Counted from the stretch's first letter, positions 32,977 to 42,053 are shown. The stretch is 53,105 bases of DNA from Georgenia ruanii (GCF_009193175.1 NZ_VUKE01000026.1:1-53105), one strand, 5' to 3'. The notes: a model not told the origin generated them from the letters alone. Program-made: numbers and translations.

Positions 32977-33177
32977 ATGAGCCTCTACGACGCCTTCACC
33001 CACGAGTTCCTCTCCGCCGACACCGAGCGGCGCGCCGCCGCCAACGCCGAGGCGGCCCGCCGCCTCGCCGAGCGCGTCGGCGACCCCGCGCCGGCCACCC
33101 GCGGCCCCCGCCCGCCCCGGTGGGCCGTGCGCCGCGCGTTCTTCCCCCAGCCGCGTGGGTACCGCATGGCACGATGA
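32977..33177 (+). CDS. 66-aa hypothetical protein coupled to LuxR regulator
   Basis: A small basic protein ([20 protein letters not shown]) with an amphipathic N-terminal helix and an Arg/Pro-rich tail ending in [12 protein letters not shown]. Its stop overlaps the ATG of the LAL regulator in ATGA, so translation of the two is coupled. No family recognised. It might be a partner or regulator of the downstream protein, or simply a translated leader. Confidence 0.55.
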   Translation: MSLYDAFTHEFLSADTERRAAANAEAARRLAERVGDPAPATRGPRPPRWAVRRAFFPQPRGYRMAR

Positions 33178-36032
33178 GCGCCGTGCCCCCACGCCCGGTC
33201 CCGCTGCTGGTCGGCCGGTCCGCCCAGCTCGACGAGCTGCGCCGGACCTGGTCGTCCGCGCTGACCGACGGCGCCCGCCTCACCCTCGTCGCCGGCGAGG
33301 CCGGCATGGGCAAGACCACCCTCGTCGCCGCGTTCGCCGAGTCCCTCGACGACGCCGAGGTGGTCACCGGCCAGTGCGTGGCCTTCGCGGGGGAGGGGAT
33401 GCCCTACGCCGCCGTCGCGCAGCTCCTGCGCGACCTCGTCCGCCGGCACGGCCAGGACCAGGTGATCGGGTGGGCCGGCGCGGGCTGGGCCTCGCTCGGG
33501 ACCGTGCTGCCCGGGCTCACCGCCGCCCCCGGCAGCGCCGACGTCGAGCGGCTGCGCCTGTACGAGGCGATCACCCTCGTGCTCGAGGAGGCGGCCCGGC
33601 GCCGCCCGCTCCTCGTCGTCGTCGAGGACCTGCACTGGGGCGACCAGTCGACCTGGCACCTGCTGCGCTTCCTCGGCGCCGCCCTGACCGACGCGCCGGT
33701 GATGATCCTCGCGACCTACCGCGAGGAGGAGCTGCACCGCCGCCACCCGCTGCGCCCGGTCCTCGCCGAGCTGCTGCGCCAGCGCGGCACCGCCCGGCTG
33801 GACCTCGGTCCGCTGGACGCCGCCGGCACCGCCGATCTCGTCGCGGCGGTCGGGTCGCCCCCGCCGGGGGTGGCTACGGCGATCTACCGGCGCAGCGACG
33901 GCGTGCCCTACTTCGTCGAGGAGCTGGCCCGGGCCGCCGCCGACGGCGTGACCATGCCCGGCACGCTGCGCGACGCGCTCCTCGGCCGGGTGCGCGCGCT
34001 CAGCGAGGAGGCCCAGCACGTGCTGCGCACGGCGGCCGCGGCGGGCACCCAGTTCGAGCACGAGCTGCTCGCCGCCGTCAGCGACCTCCCCGCGCCGGCC
34101 CTCGACGCCGCGCTGCGCGAGGCGGTGGACGCCGTCGTCCTCGTGCCCGATGACACCGGGTACCGCTTCCGCCACGCGCTGCTCCACGAGGTGGTCCAGG
34201 ACGACCTGCTGCCGGGGGAGCACACGCGGCTGCACGCCCGCTACGCCGCGGTGCTCGCCGGGCGCCCGGAGCTGTCCGCCGCCCGCGGCCACGACCTGGT
34301 CCATCACCTCTTCGCCGCCCACCGCCTCGACGAGGCCTTCCGCGCCGCCCTGGCCCGCGCCGAGGATCGCGCCACCGCGCCGCACGAGGCCCTCGCCCTG
34401 TACGAGCGGGCGCTGGAGGTGTGGGACCTGGTGCGCGAGCCGGCCGCGGTGGCCGGCGACCACGCCGTCGTGCTCGAGCGTGCGGCCCGCGCCGCCGTCT
34501 GGGCCGGCGAGGCCGAGCGGGCGCTCGCCCTGGCCGACGCCGCGCTGCGGGAGACCCCCGCCGACGCCGAGCCGGAGGTGCGCGCCTACCGGCTGGTGAT
34601 CCGGGGCCGGGCGCTGGGCAACCTCATGCGCCCGGGCGGCCCCGAGGTGCTCGCCGAGGCCGTCGCCCTCACCCACGACCGCCCGGCCACCCGCGAGCGG
34701 GCCATGGCGCTGGAGCTGCTCGCGGCCCAGCTCGCGCTGGCCGGCCGGCACCGCGAGGCGATCGCCGTCGCGGAGGAGGCCATCGCCGTCGCCACCGCCA
34801 TCGACGACCCGGCCTACCGCGGCAGCGCCCGCAACACCCGCGCCATGGCGCTGTGCGCCCTCGGGGACGAGGAGGCCGGCCTGGTCGAGCTCGCCGCCGC
34901 CCGCGCCGACTCCGCGGCCCGCTCGCGCATCGCCATGCGGTACTGGATCAACTGGTCCAACCAGCTCAACCTCGCCGGCCGGTTCCGGGAGGCCAAGGAG
35001 GCGGCGCTGGCCGGCGTCGAGATGAATCGCGTGCAGGGCCTGGAACGCTCGGGCGGCGTCATGCTCTACGGCAACGCCGCCGAGCCGATGATCGCCCTCG
35101 GCGAGCTCGCGGCGGCCGAGCGCATGGTGGACCGCGCCATCGAGCTGGTGCCCCCGCAGAACTACGTGCTCCACCTGCGCATCCTCAAGGCGTGGCTGGC
35201 GCTGTGGCACGACCGGCCCGAGGAGGTCGAGCAGACTCTCGCCGACTTCGCCTCGGTGGTCGAGGGACACAGCCCGCAGACCCAGTTCCAGGGCGAGCTG
35301 ACGCTGCTCACCGCCTGGCTCGCGCTGCTCGGCCCGCAGCCGGACCCCGGGCGCGCCTGGGACGCCACCCAGCGCATCCTGTGCGCCCCCGGCGGGCACG
35401 CGCCCAACCGGCTGTGGCAGCTCACGCACCTGGCCGCCGCGGCGCTGCGGCGGCGCACGGACGACGCGGTGCCCGCCGACCGGGCCCTGCTCGCCGGGCA
35501 GGTGGCCCAGATCCCCACCGCCCTGGTCCGGCCCACCTGGGCGCCGATGGTCGCGGCGGAGCTCGCCGACGACGCCGCCACCTGGCGCGCCACGCTCGCC
35601 GACCCGGCCGTGCTGGCCGGCCCGGCGGTCTTGCGCCCCTATGCCGGGCTGCAGCTGGCGCGCTGCCTGGCCGGTGAGGACCGGGCGGGCGCCGAGCCCG
35701 TGCTCGCCGCGGCCCGCCGGGAGGCGGAGCGGATCGGCGCGCGCCTGCTCACCCGGCACCTCGACGACGTCGCCCAGCGCGCCGGCCTGGGCGCGCCGCG
35801 GCGGCGCAGCGCCGACCCCGCCGCGCTGACCGCCCGGGAGCGCGAGGTGCTCGCCCTCGTCGCGGCCGGGCGGTCCAACGGCGAGATCGCCGCCGAGCTG
35901 TTCATCTCGACCAAGACCGCGAGCGTGCACGTCTCGAACATCCTCGCCAAGCTCGGCGTGCCCACGCGCGTGGCCGCGGCCGCGCTGGCGCACCGCCGCC
36001 CCGACCTGCTCGCCGAGGCGGCGGTGCGCTGA
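33174..36032 (+). CDS. LuxR family transcriptional regulator, large ATP-binding (LAL) type
   Basis: A 952-aa MalT/LAL-type activator. N-terminal AAA/STAND ATPase: [13 protein letters not shown], Walker [17 protein letters not shown], Walker [13 protein letters not shown], and a sensor region ending [12 protein letters not shown]. The middle (about residues 330-800) is Ala-rich helical repeats resembling TPRs, probably the signal-binding part. The C-terminal LuxR HTH is complete: [44 protein letters not shown]. These proteins usually switch on nearby or specialised pathways after binding an inducer; the target is not evident here. ATG at 33174 overlaps the upstream 66-aa gene. Confidence 0.94.
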   Translation: MSAVPPRPVPLLVGRSAQLDELRRTWSSALTDGARLTLVAGEAGMGKTTLVAAFAESLDDAEVVTGQCVAFAGEGMPYAAVAQLLRDLVRRHGQDQVIGWAGAGWASLGTVLPGLTAAPGSADVERLRLYEAITLVLEEAARRRPLLVVVEDLHWGDQSTWHLLRFLGAALTDAPVMILATYREEELHRRHPLRPVLAELLRQRGTARLDLGPLDAAGTADLVAAVGSPPPGVATAIYRRSDGVPYFVEELARAAADGVTMPGTLRDALLGRVRALSEEAQHVLRTAAAAGTQFEHELLAAVSDLPAPALDAALREAVDAVVLVPDDTGYRFRHALLHEVVQDDLLPGEHTRLHARYAAVLAGRPELSAARGHDLVHHLFAAHRLDEAFRAALARAEDRATAPHEALALYERALEVWDLVREPAAVAGDHAVVLERAARAAVWAGEAERALALADAALRETPADAEPEVRAYRLVIRGRALGNLMRPGGPEVLAEAVALTHDRPATRERAMALELLAAQLALAGRHREAIAVAEEAIAVATAIDDPAYRGSARNTRAMALCALGDEEAGLVELAAARADSAARSRIAMRYWINWSNQLNLAGRFREAKEAALAGVEMNRVQGLERSGGVMLYGNAAEPMIALGELAAAERMVDRAIELVPPQNYVLHLRILKAWLALWHDRPEEVEQTLADFASVVEGHSPQTQFQGELTLLTAWLALLGPQPDPGRAWDATQRILCAPGGHAPNRLWQLTHLAAAALRRRTDDAVPADRALLAGQVAQIPTALVRPTWAPMVAAELADDAATWRATLADPAVLAGPAVLRPYAGLQLARCLAGEDRAGAEPVLAAARREAERIGARLLTRHLDDVAQRAGLGAPRRRSADPAALTAREREVLALVAAGRSNGEIAAELFISTKTASVHVSNILAKLGVPTRVAAAALAHRRPDLLAEAAVR

Positions 36033-36097
36033 GCCCCGGCTCGCCGAGGCGGCGCGGTGAGCCCCGGCTCGCCGAGGCTGCGGTGCACTGAGCCCGG
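36009..36097. repeat. three tandem copies of a 28-31-bp unit spanning a stop codon
   Basis: Units starting CTCGCCGAGGC begin at 36009, 36040 and 36068; each ends with TGAGCCCCGG or TGAGCCCGG. The first copy contains the real end and stop of the LuxR gene; the others repeat the stop codon downstream. Small indels and substitutions show they are not brand new. Confidence 0.8.
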
Positions 36098-36132
36098 CGT
36101 GACGCCGCGCCGGGCGCGGCCGGTGCGCCGGC

Positions 36133-37017
36133 TCAGGTCAGCGAGGCCTCCGCGATCCCGGCGATCGCGGCGTCCAGCGCCGCGTCGAACTCGCTGTCGC
36201 TCTGGTCCACGTGCAGCCCCTCGGTCAGGGCGCGGGAGAAACTGGCCACCACGCCGTGGTTGCGGGCGAGGCGCGCGTCGGCCTCGGCGCGGGTGTAGCC
36301 GCCGGACAGGGCCAGCACCCGCAGAACCTTCGGGTGCTCGACGAAGTCGCGGTAGAGGTTGTCCTCCTCGGGCAGGGTGAGCTTGAACACGACCAGCCGG
36401 TCGTCCGGGACCTGCTCGAGGTGACCGGCGAGCGCCGTCTTGAGCTGCTGCTCGGCCTCGGCCTTCTTCGGGCTGTGGATGTCGACCTCGGGCTCGATGA
36501 TCGGCACCAGGCCCGTGCCCAGGATCCGGTGGGCGATCTCGAACTGCTGGTCGACCACCGCGTCGACGCCCGCGCCGGGCAGCTTGACGACCGAGCGCAT
36601 CTTGGTCCCGAAGATGCCGTTGTCCGTGGCGCGGGCGAGGAGCTCGTCCAGCCCGGGCATGGGCTTCATGACCTGCGCGCCGTCGGCCTCCTCGGCCAGG
36701 CCCTTGTCAACCTTGAGGATCGGCACGACGCGCTTGTCGTTCCACAGGTAGTCCGGGGTGGGCCGGCCCTCGATGTCCCGGTCCATGGTGTTCTCGAAGA
36801 GGATGGCGGCGAGGATCCGGTCGCCGTTGAAGCTCGGGCTGGTCATGATGCGCGTGCGCATCTGGTGGACCAGGTCGAACATCTCCTCCTCGGAGGTGTA
36901 GGCGTCCTCCGGGATGCCGTAGAGCCGCAGGGCCTTGGGCGTGCTGCCGCCGCTCTGGTCCAGCGCCGCGACGAAACCGGTGCCGTTCCTCATCTTCTCG
37001 AGCTGCTCAAGGTTCAT
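36133..37017 (-). CDS. fructose-bisphosphate aldolase class I
   Basis: Cleaves fructose-1,6-bisphosphate to dihydroxyacetone phosphate and glyceraldehyde-3-phosphate in glycolysis, through a Schiff-base lysine and without metal. The 294-aa sequence shows VAALDQSGGSTPKAL near the N-terminus, VPILKVDKGL, VPIIEPEVDIHS and VVFKLTLPEEDNLY, where the last lysine is the expected Schiff-base residue, and ALSGGYTRAEA for phosphate binding. Length fits the short bacterial class I group. ATG at 37017 follows GAGGGA at about 8 nt. Confidence 0.95.
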   Translation of the reverse strand: MNLEQLEKMRNGTGFVAALDQSGGSTPKALRLYGIPEDAYTSEEEMFDLVHQMRTRIMTSPSFNGDRILAAILFENTMDRDIEGRPTPDYLWNDKRVVPILKVDKGLAEEADGAQVMKPMPGLDELLARATDNGIFGTKMRSVVKLPGAGVDAVVDQQFEIAHRILGTGLVPIIEPEVDIHSPKKAEAEQQLKTALAGHLEQVPDDRLVVFKLTLPEEDNLYRDFVEHPKVLRVLALSGGYTRAEADARLARNHGVVASFSRALTEGLHVDQSDSEFDAALDAAIAGIAEASLT

Positions 37018-37133
37018 CGAGAAGTCCCTCGCCCTTCCGCACGGGTTGGCGCCCGGGACCTGCCCGGGTGGTGGCGGGGCGCCACGCCACCAGCGTGGCA
37101 CCGCGGATGCCGGTCCGGGAGACGTTCACCTGC

Positions 37134-37139
37134 CATCCT
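37134..37139 (+). promoter_or_regulatory. -10-like box of leaderless mini-ORF/hydrolase transcript
   Basis: CATCCT lies 6 nt before a GTG at 37146, the same arrangement as TATCCT before the glycosylase gene. No ribosome binding site precedes either GTG. Confidence 0.4.
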
Positions 37140-37145
37140 TGCGCC

Positions 37146-37175
37146 GTGACTCGCACAGACGTGACGGCGCGGTGA
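37146..37175 (+). CDS. 9-codon mini-ORF overlapping the hydrolase start
   Basis: GTG at 37146 opens VTRTDVTAR and ends with TGA at 37173-37175, which overlaps the GTG start of the hydrolase in GTGA. With a -10-like box 6 nt upstream it could be translated from a leaderless mRNA and deliver ribosomes to the hydrolase gene, which has no ribosome binding site of its own. Too short to prove by sequence. Confidence 0.35.
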   Translation: MTRTDVTAR

Positions 37176-38425
37176 GCGCCCTCATCACCGCCGCGACGGT
37201 CCTCGCCACCCTGGCCCTCGCGGCGGCCGCGGTGCTCCTCGTGCGGCGTGCGCTGCGCCGACGGCGGCGCCGGCTGCGGTGGCCGGCCACGGTGGCGACC
37301 GTGCTCGCCGTCGTCCTGGCGGGGACGTGGGCCTGGGCCCATCTCATGCTCGACCGCTCCGGCGCCGCCCGGGCGATCGCCTGGCTGGATTCCGACACCG
37401 GCGACTGGCGGCGCTTCCCGGCCCGGCCGGTCCCCGCCGGGCCCACGCCCTTGGCCCTGCGGGACGCGCCGCTGCCGGAGGGGGCGCTGGACGGCGTGCC
37501 GCTGCCCGGCGGCGCGACCTCGCTGAGTGGGCTGCTCGAGGACACCGGCACGACGGCGTTCCTCGTGCTGCACGGGGACGACGTCGTCGTCGAGCAGTAC
37601 CTCAACGGCTCCTCCCGGGAGGCGACGCAGACGTCGTTCTCGGTGGCCAAGTCGTTCGACTCCACGCTGGTGGGCATCGCCATCGCCCGCGGGGAGATCG
37701 CCAGCCTCGACGACGCCGTCACCACCTACGTGCCCGAGCTGCTCGCGCGGGACGAACGCTTCGCCGACATCACGCTGCGCGACCTGGTGACGATGTCGTC
37801 CGGGCTGCGCTACGTCGAGCGCAGCATGCCCTGGAGCGACGACGCCGTCACCTACTACTCGACCGACCTGCGGGCCGTGGCACAGCGCGCCAAGGTGGTC
37901 GAGGCGCCGGGGGAGCGGTGGCACTACAACAACTACAACCCGCTGCTGGTGGGCCTGATCCTCGAGCGGGCCACCGGGCGCCCGGTGGCCGACTACCTCG
38001 CCGAGGTGCTGTGGCAGCCGATGGGCGCCGAGGCCGACGGATCCTGGAGCCTGGACAGCGAGGCGAGCGGCTTCGAGAAGATGGAGAGCGGGATCAACGG
38101 CCGCGCCCGCGACTTCGCCGCGCTGGGGTACCTGTTCGCGCACGACGGCGCGGTGGGTGGGCGGCAGGTGGTGCCGGCCGAGTGGGTGCACGAGGCCACC
38201 GCGAACGACACGACCACCGACCCCGCCGCGCACTACCAGTACTTCTGGTGGGTCGACACCGAGCGCCCGGGCCGGTTCTACGCGATGGGCAACCACGGGC
38301 AGTTCATCTACGTCGACCCGGCCACCGACGTCGTCGTGGTGCGGATGGGCGATCGCTACGGCCTGAGCTACGAGGACTGGCCCGCGCTGCTGCGGGGCGT
38401 CGCCGACGAGGTGGGCGCGGGCTGA
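37172..38425 (+). CDS. membrane-anchored serine hydrolase (beta-lactamase/esterase, class C-like)
   Basis: A 417-aa member of the serine beta-lactamase-like superfamily. Two hydrophobic helices lie at residues 5-25 and 38-58, separated by an Arg-rich loop, so the enzyme domain should be outside the membrane. Active-site motifs: SVAK (157-160, S-x-x-K), YNNYN (252-256, Y-x-N), and GNHGQ near the C-terminus in the KTG position. The layout resembles 6-aminohexanoate-dimer hydrolases and esterases more than true lactamases. Its GTG overlaps the stop of a mini-ORF; a hairpin follows. Confidence 0.88.
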   Translation: MSALITAATVLATLALAAAAVLLVRRALRRRRRRLRWPATVATVLAVVLAGTWAWAHLMLDRSGAARAIAWLDSDTGDWRRFPARPVPAGPTPLALRDAPLPEGALDGVPLPGGATSLSGLLEDTGTTAFLVLHGDDVVVEQYLNGSSREATQTSFSVAKSFDSTLVGIAIARGEIASLDDAVTTYVPELLARDERFADITLRDLVTMSSGLRYVERSMPWSDDAVTYYSTDLRAVAQRAKVVEAPGERWHYNNYNPLLVGLILERATGRPVADYLAEVLWQPMGAEADGSWSLDSEASGFEKMESGINGRARDFAALGYLFAHDGAVGGRQVVPAEWVHEATANDTTTDPAAHYQYFWWVDTERPGRFYAMGNHGQFIYVDPATDVVVVRMGDRYGLSYEDWPALLRGVADEVGAG

Positions 38426-38429
38426 GAAC

Positions 38430-38480
38430 GCAGCGGCCCTGATGAGCGCCTCGACGAGGTGCGCTCGTCCGCGCCGCTGC
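38430..38480 (+). terminator. hairpin after the serine hydrolase
   Basis: GCAGCGGC (38430-38437) pairs with GCCGCTGC (38473-38480); inside, GAGCGC and GCGCTC extend the structure with a bulge. It begins 5 nt after the stop. Confidence 0.5.
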
Positions 38481-38607
38481 TGTGCCGGTGCTCACCCGGC
38501 CGTCTCGGCCCTCACACGGTCGCCGCCGCTGCCGATGAACTCATCGGAGAACGTTCCGCACGGTCGGCTGCCGTCGTGGGCGGCCGGACCGGAAGGAAGG
38601 TAGTGCG

Positions 38608-39732
38608 GTGGGCAACGTGCGCAGTTTCGTGGCGGGCCACAAGGTGATCGCGAGCGTGGTCGCCGGTGCCGTGGTCGTCGGTGGTGTCGGTGTCGGTGTT
38701 GCGGTCGCCACGGCCGACACGACGACGACGGCGGTGGTCACGAAGGTGGTCGACGGCGACACGATCGATGTCGACTACGACGGTGCGACGCACCGCGTGC
38801 GCCTGCTCAACGTTGACACCCCGGAGTCGGTCGACCCGAGCAAGCCCGTGGAATGCCTCGCGCGAGAGGCGACTGACTTCCTGGGCGGACTGCTCATGAA
38901 CGGCACCGAGGTCCGGCTCGAGTTCGACGAGGAACGGCTCGACCAGTACGACCGGGAACTGGCCGGCGTCTTCGTCGAGGAAACCCTGGTGAATGCCGAG
39001 ATCGCCCGCGCGGGGCTTGGCATCGCCGTCCTGTACGAGCCCAACGACCGCTTCTACGAGGACGTCCGTCAGGCTCAGGAGGAGGCGCAGCGCGGAGCCG
39101 TCGGGCTCTACGACCCGGACGTCTCCTGCACGCTCTCCGCCCAGCTCAAGGCGTACGAGGAGTCGGTCGCCGAGCTCGAGGAGGATGCCGCGGCGATCGC
39201 GACCGACGACGTGGACGCGCTGCGGCGGCACGACGCCAGCGCCGCGGCGCTGGTGGCCTCCGGGCTGGCCCTGAGCAAGCTCTTCGACAGCGATCGCACC
39301 GCGCTTCCTCTCGCGGCCTTCCGCGGCACCGACGTGGACCGCATGCGCGCGGCGGTCACGGACGGTCAGGACAAGGCACAGACCGTCGCCGACAACGCCA
39401 AGGCGGCGGTGCAGGAGCAGGAGCGGCTCGCGGAGGAGCGGAGGGTCGCGGAGGAGGCGGCCCGCAAGGCCGCCGAAGAGGCCGAGCGCATGGCCGCTGA
39501 GGAGGCAGCACGAAAGGCCGCCGAGGACGCGGCCCGCGCCGCCGCCGCTGCACCGTCGCGGCCCAGCTCACCTGCCCCGGCGCCGGCTCCCCAGCCGAAG
39601 CCTGCGCCGGCGAACGTCTACTACAAGAACTGCGCCGCGGCGCGCGCCGCGGGTGCCGCACCCGTCTACAGGGGTGAGCCGGGATACGCCCCTCACCTCG
39701 ACCGCGACGGCGACGGGGTGGGCTGCGAGTAG
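38608..39732 (+). CDS. thermonuclease family protein with excalibur domain
   Basis: Cell-surface nuclease of 374 aa. An N-terminal helix (about residues 12-36, VIASVVAGAVVVGGVGVGVAVA) acts as signal or anchor. The staphylococcal nuclease-like domain follows: VVDGDTIDVDYDG, HRVRLLNVDTPES, LDQYDRELAGVFVEE and GLGIAVLYEPNDRF carry the expected Arg, Asp and Glu residues. Residues 250-310 are an Ala/Glu/Arg-rich coiled coil, then a Pro/Ala linker. The C-terminal excalibur motif (VYYKNCAAARAAG, DRDGDGVGCE) binds calcium. GTG at 38608 follows AAGGAAGG. Likely roles are scavenging extracellular DNA or processing biofilm or competing DNA. Confidence 0.93.
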   Translation: MGNVRSFVAGHKVIASVVAGAVVVGGVGVGVAVATADTTTTAVVTKVVDGDTIDVDYDGATHRVRLLNVDTPESVDPSKPVECLAREATDFLGGLLMNGTEVRLEFDEERLDQYDRELAGVFVEETLVNAEIARAGLGIAVLYEPNDRFYEDVRQAQEEAQRGAVGLYDPDVSCTLSAQLKAYEESVAELEEDAAAIATDDVDALRRHDASAAALVASGLALSKLFDSDRTALPLAAFRGTDVDRMRAAVTDGQDKAQTVADNAKAAVQEQERLAEERRVAEEAARKAAEEAERMAAEEAARKAAEDAARAAAAAPSRPSSPAPAPAPQPKPAPANVYYKNCAAARAAGAAPVYRGEPGYAPHLDRDGDGVGCE

Positions 39733-39748
39733 CACCTCTGCGCACGGC

Positions 39749-39784
39749 ACTCCGCTCCTGACGTCCGCCCGCCCGGAGCGGAGT
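39749..39784. terminator. hairpin between nuclease and MerR genes
   Basis: ACTCCGCTCC (39749-39758) and GGAGCGGAGT (39775-39784) are exact complements with a 16-nt loop, between two convergent genes. Confidence 0.6.
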
Positions 39785-39801
39785 TCCTGCCAGCCGGCAC
39801 G

Positions 39802-40194
39802 TCAGTCGGCTGCGGTGCCGCCGTCGGCAAGCACCGTCGCGTGCTCGGTCCGGGCAAGGAAGGTCCGGATGGTCTCCCGGCTGCGGGTGAGGCACCCGAT
39901 CCGGGCGTCGAGGTCGCGCAGCTCCCCGGCGAGCAGCTCCGCCACGTCGCGCGAGCATGAGGCGGCCAGCTCCGGGGCGCGCACCCCCTCGAGCTCGAGC
40001 AGCGCCTTCACCAACCGGGTGGGCACGCCCGAGCGCACCAGCAGCGCGACCCGCTCGACGACGGCGACATGCCCCTCGTCGTAGGTGCGGTACCCGTTCG
40101 CCGAACGCCCAGGGCTGAGCAGCCCCTGCTCCTCGTAGTACCGCAGCAGCCGGGTGGCCACCCCGGTCCTGCGGGAGAGCTCGCCGATCTTCAC
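39802..40194 (-). CDS. MerR family transcriptional regulator
   Basis: A 130-aa regulator with the MerR winged HTH at the N-terminus (VKIGELSRRTGVATRLLRYYEEQGLLSPGR, then NGYRTYDEGHVAVVERVALL), a long dimerisation helix, and a short C-terminal effector region with one cysteine (ASCSRD). GTG at 40194 follows GGGGGAC. It is divergent from an MFS transporter, with a MerR-type dyad in the shared promoter, so it very likely controls that pump in response to a drug or metabolite. Confidence 0.93.
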   Translation of the reverse strand: MKIGELSRRTGVATRLLRYYEEQGLLSPGRSANGYRTYDEGHVAVVERVALLVRSGVPTRLVKALLELEGVRAPELAASCSRDVAELLAGELRDLDARIGCLTRSRETIRTFLARTEHATVLADGGTAAD

Positions 40195-40204
40195 GCCGTC
40201 CCCC

Positions 40205-40236
40205 TTGACCTTGACACTGGTGTGAAAGTTTAGCGT
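40205..40236 (+). promoter_or_regulatory. MerR-type operator-promoter of the MFS gene
   Basis: TTGACC (40205-40210) and TAGCGT (40231-40236) are separated by 20 bp, the overlong spacing typical of MerR-activated promoters. The spacer holds the dyad CTTGACAC-TG-GTGTGAAAG (about 40210-40228). TAGCGT lies 6 nt before the ATG at 40243, so the MFS mRNA is leaderless. Confidence 0.65.
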
Positions 40237-40242
40237 CGCGGC

Positions 40243-41550
40243 ATGGACCTCACCCGGGATTCTGCGGCGCCCACGGCGGCCGCGCGCACAGCAGGAGTCG
40301 GCCGCCCCGACCGCCCGCCCTCCGCCCCCGAGCGGCTGCCGTGGCCCAGCCTGCTCACGCTCGGTTTCATGACCTTCGTCGTGGTGACCGGGGAGATGCT
40401 GCCCACCGCGGTGCTCCCGCTCATGGCGGCCGACCTGGGCGTCTCCCCGGCACGCGTCGGGCTGCTCGTGTCCGGCTGGGCCTTCGTGGTCGTCGTGGCC
40501 AGCTTCCCGCTCGTCCGCCTGACCCGCGGCCTCGACCGACGGCGCCTGCTCGCCGGGGCCATCGCGGTCTTCGGCGCCGCCAGCCTCGTCACCGCGCTGG
40601 CCGGCTCGTACGCCGTCGCCGCCGGGTCCCGGCTCGTGGCGGCCGCGGTGTGCGGGCTGCTGTGGGCGACGGTCAACGCCCACCTCGCCGCGCTCGTGCC
40701 CGAGCGGCTGCTCGGCAGGGCCGTGGCCGTCGTGCTCGGCGGCGGCACTCTCGGCACGGTGCTCGCGGTCCCCGCCGCCAACGCCGCGGGCGCCCTGTGG
40801 GGATGGCGGACGACGTTCGGTGCGCTGGCCGCCCTGAGCCTGCTCGCCGTCGCGGGGGCCGTGAGCACTCTGGCGCCGAGGACGGCGCGCGGCGAGGCAG
40901 CCGCGCGACCGGGCCAGGCCGGGCGTCGATCGCTGCGCCCGGTGGTCGTGCTCGTGGCGCTCGGCGGGACGCTGCTCGTCGGACACTTCGCGGCGTACAC
41001 CTTCGTCACCGAGCTCCTCGCCGGCTCCGGCGCGAGCCTCGCGGTCAGCGCCGCCCTCCTCCTGTTCGGGGTGCTCTCCGGGTTGGGGGTGCTCGTCGTC
41101 GGCCGGGTGGGGGACCGCTTCCCCCGTGCCGCGCTGGTCGCCAGTGCCGGCCTCGTGGCCGCCGCCCTGCTGGGGCTGATTGCCCTGGGCGCCCACCCGC
41201 TCGCCGACGTCGCCGTGGTTGCGGTGTGGGGACTGGCCACCGGTGCCCTGCCCCCGCTCATCCAGACGGCGGTCATGCGCGCCGCGGGCCCGGAGCACCG
41301 GGCGGCCGCCGCGACGCTCATCCCGGTCGTGTTCAACCTCGGCATCGCCGTCGGCGCGGCGGCCGGCAGCGCCGTCGTCGCCGCGTTCGGCGTCGCGGCG
41401 CTGCCCGTGCCGGCCGGGGTCGTGGCGCTGCTGGCGGCCGCCGGCCTGACGGCAGCGGGGATCGGTGCGCGTCGGGTCTCGGTGCGGCGACCGCGCGGCG
41501 CGGCTCAGTCGCTCCCCGGCGCGCCCGCCACGTCGAGCAGTTCGGCGTAG
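40243..41550 (+). CDS. MFS transporter (sugar-efflux/drug-efflux type)
   Basis: A 435-aa major facilitator with 12 hydrophobic helices. The pattern LTLGFMTFVVVTGEMLPTAVLPLMAADLGVSPARVGLLVSGWA and FPLVRLTRGLDRRRLLAGA, the helix 2-3 loop motif, match the AraJ/YdhP-type efflux group. It has no ribosome binding site; the ATG sits 6 nt behind a -10 box in a MerR-regulated promoter. Its last 46 bp overlap the end of the convergent SRPBCC gene. Confidence 0.93.
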   Translation: MDLTRDSAAPTAAARTAGVGRPDRPPSAPERLPWPSLLTLGFMTFVVVTGEMLPTAVLPLMAADLGVSPARVGLLVSGWAFVVVVASFPLVRLTRGLDRRRLLAGAIAVFGAASLVTALAGSYAVAAGSRLVAAAVCGLLWATVNAHLAALVPERLLGRAVAVVLGGGTLGTVLAVPAANAAGALWGWRTTFGALAALSLLAVAGAVSTLAPRTARGEAAARPGQAGRRSLRPVVVLVALGGTLLVGHFAAYTFVTELLAGSGASLAVSAALLLFGVLSGLGVLVVGRVGDRFPRAALVASAGLVAAALLGLIALGAHPLADVAVVAVWGLATGALPPLIQTAVMRAAGPEHRAAAATLIPVVFNLGIAVGAAAGSAVVAAFGVAALPVPAGVVALLAAAGLTAAGIGARRVSVRRPRGAAQSLPGAPATSSSSA

Positions 41551-42053
41551 CCGTCGGCCAGCGCCTGCCAGCCGTACCCCATGGCCGCCTCGCCGACGAT
41601 CGGCGGGATGGGCGCGCCGTCAAGCAGGTGCTCGGCCACGAGCAAGCACAGGTGCCACCCGGCGGCCACCTTCGGCATCCAGTCCGGGGAGTGGACCGTG
41701 TGGGCGAGGGTCAGGCGCGTGCCGCCGCCGTCGTCGGCCGCCAGCTCCCAACGCAGACGGTCCTCGCCCCACGTGTACTCGAGCAGCCGCGGCGCGTGGG
41801 CGGCGGAGACGGTGGCGGGCAGGTCCACGCGGGACTCGGAGTCGATCGTCGTCAGCGTCGCCGGGCCTTCGGCGCCGAGGTCGCGGTCGGCGGTGTAGGG
41901 CGCCCACCGGCCCAGCAGCTCGGGATCGGTGAGCACGGCCCACACCGACTCGGGTGGGTGGGCGAGGGGACGGTGGAGGACCAGCGTGCTGCGACCGCCG
42001 TCCTGGTGGCCGGCGACCTCCAGCAGGGGACCGGGATCGAAGGCTGCGGGCAT
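41505..42053 (-). CDS. SRPBCC (AHSA1/START-like) family protein
   Basis: A 182-aa ligand-binding fold: LHRPLAHPPESVWAVLTDPELLGRWAPY is the characteristic N-terminal strand-helix, followed by RLLEYTWGEDRLRWELAADDGGGTRLTLAHTV. ATG at 42053 has AAGGAG 8 nt upstream. It is divergent from the dihydrofolate reductase-like gene and its 3' end overlaps the MFS gene. Function not assignable beyond fold. Confidence 0.9.
   Translation of the reverse strand: MPAAFDPGPLLEVAGHQDGGRSTLVLHRPLAHPPESVWAVLTDPELLGRWAPYTADRDLGAEGPATLTTIDSESRVDLPATVSAAHAPRLLEYTWGEDRLRWELAADDGGGTRLTLAHTVHSPDWMPKVAAGWHLCLLVAEHLLDGAPIPPIVGEAAMGYGWQALADGYAELLDVAGAPGSD

Noticed and set aside
32985-35993. A 1,002-aa minus-strand open frame
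   Set aside because: It is the antisense shadow of the LuxR-family LAL regulator; its Gly/Arg/Glu-rich composition without domains is typical of high-GC shadows.
32977-36032. Toxin-antitoxin interpretation of the 66-aa gene and its neighbour
   Set aside because: The downstream product is a 952-aa LuxR-type regulator with no toxin features.
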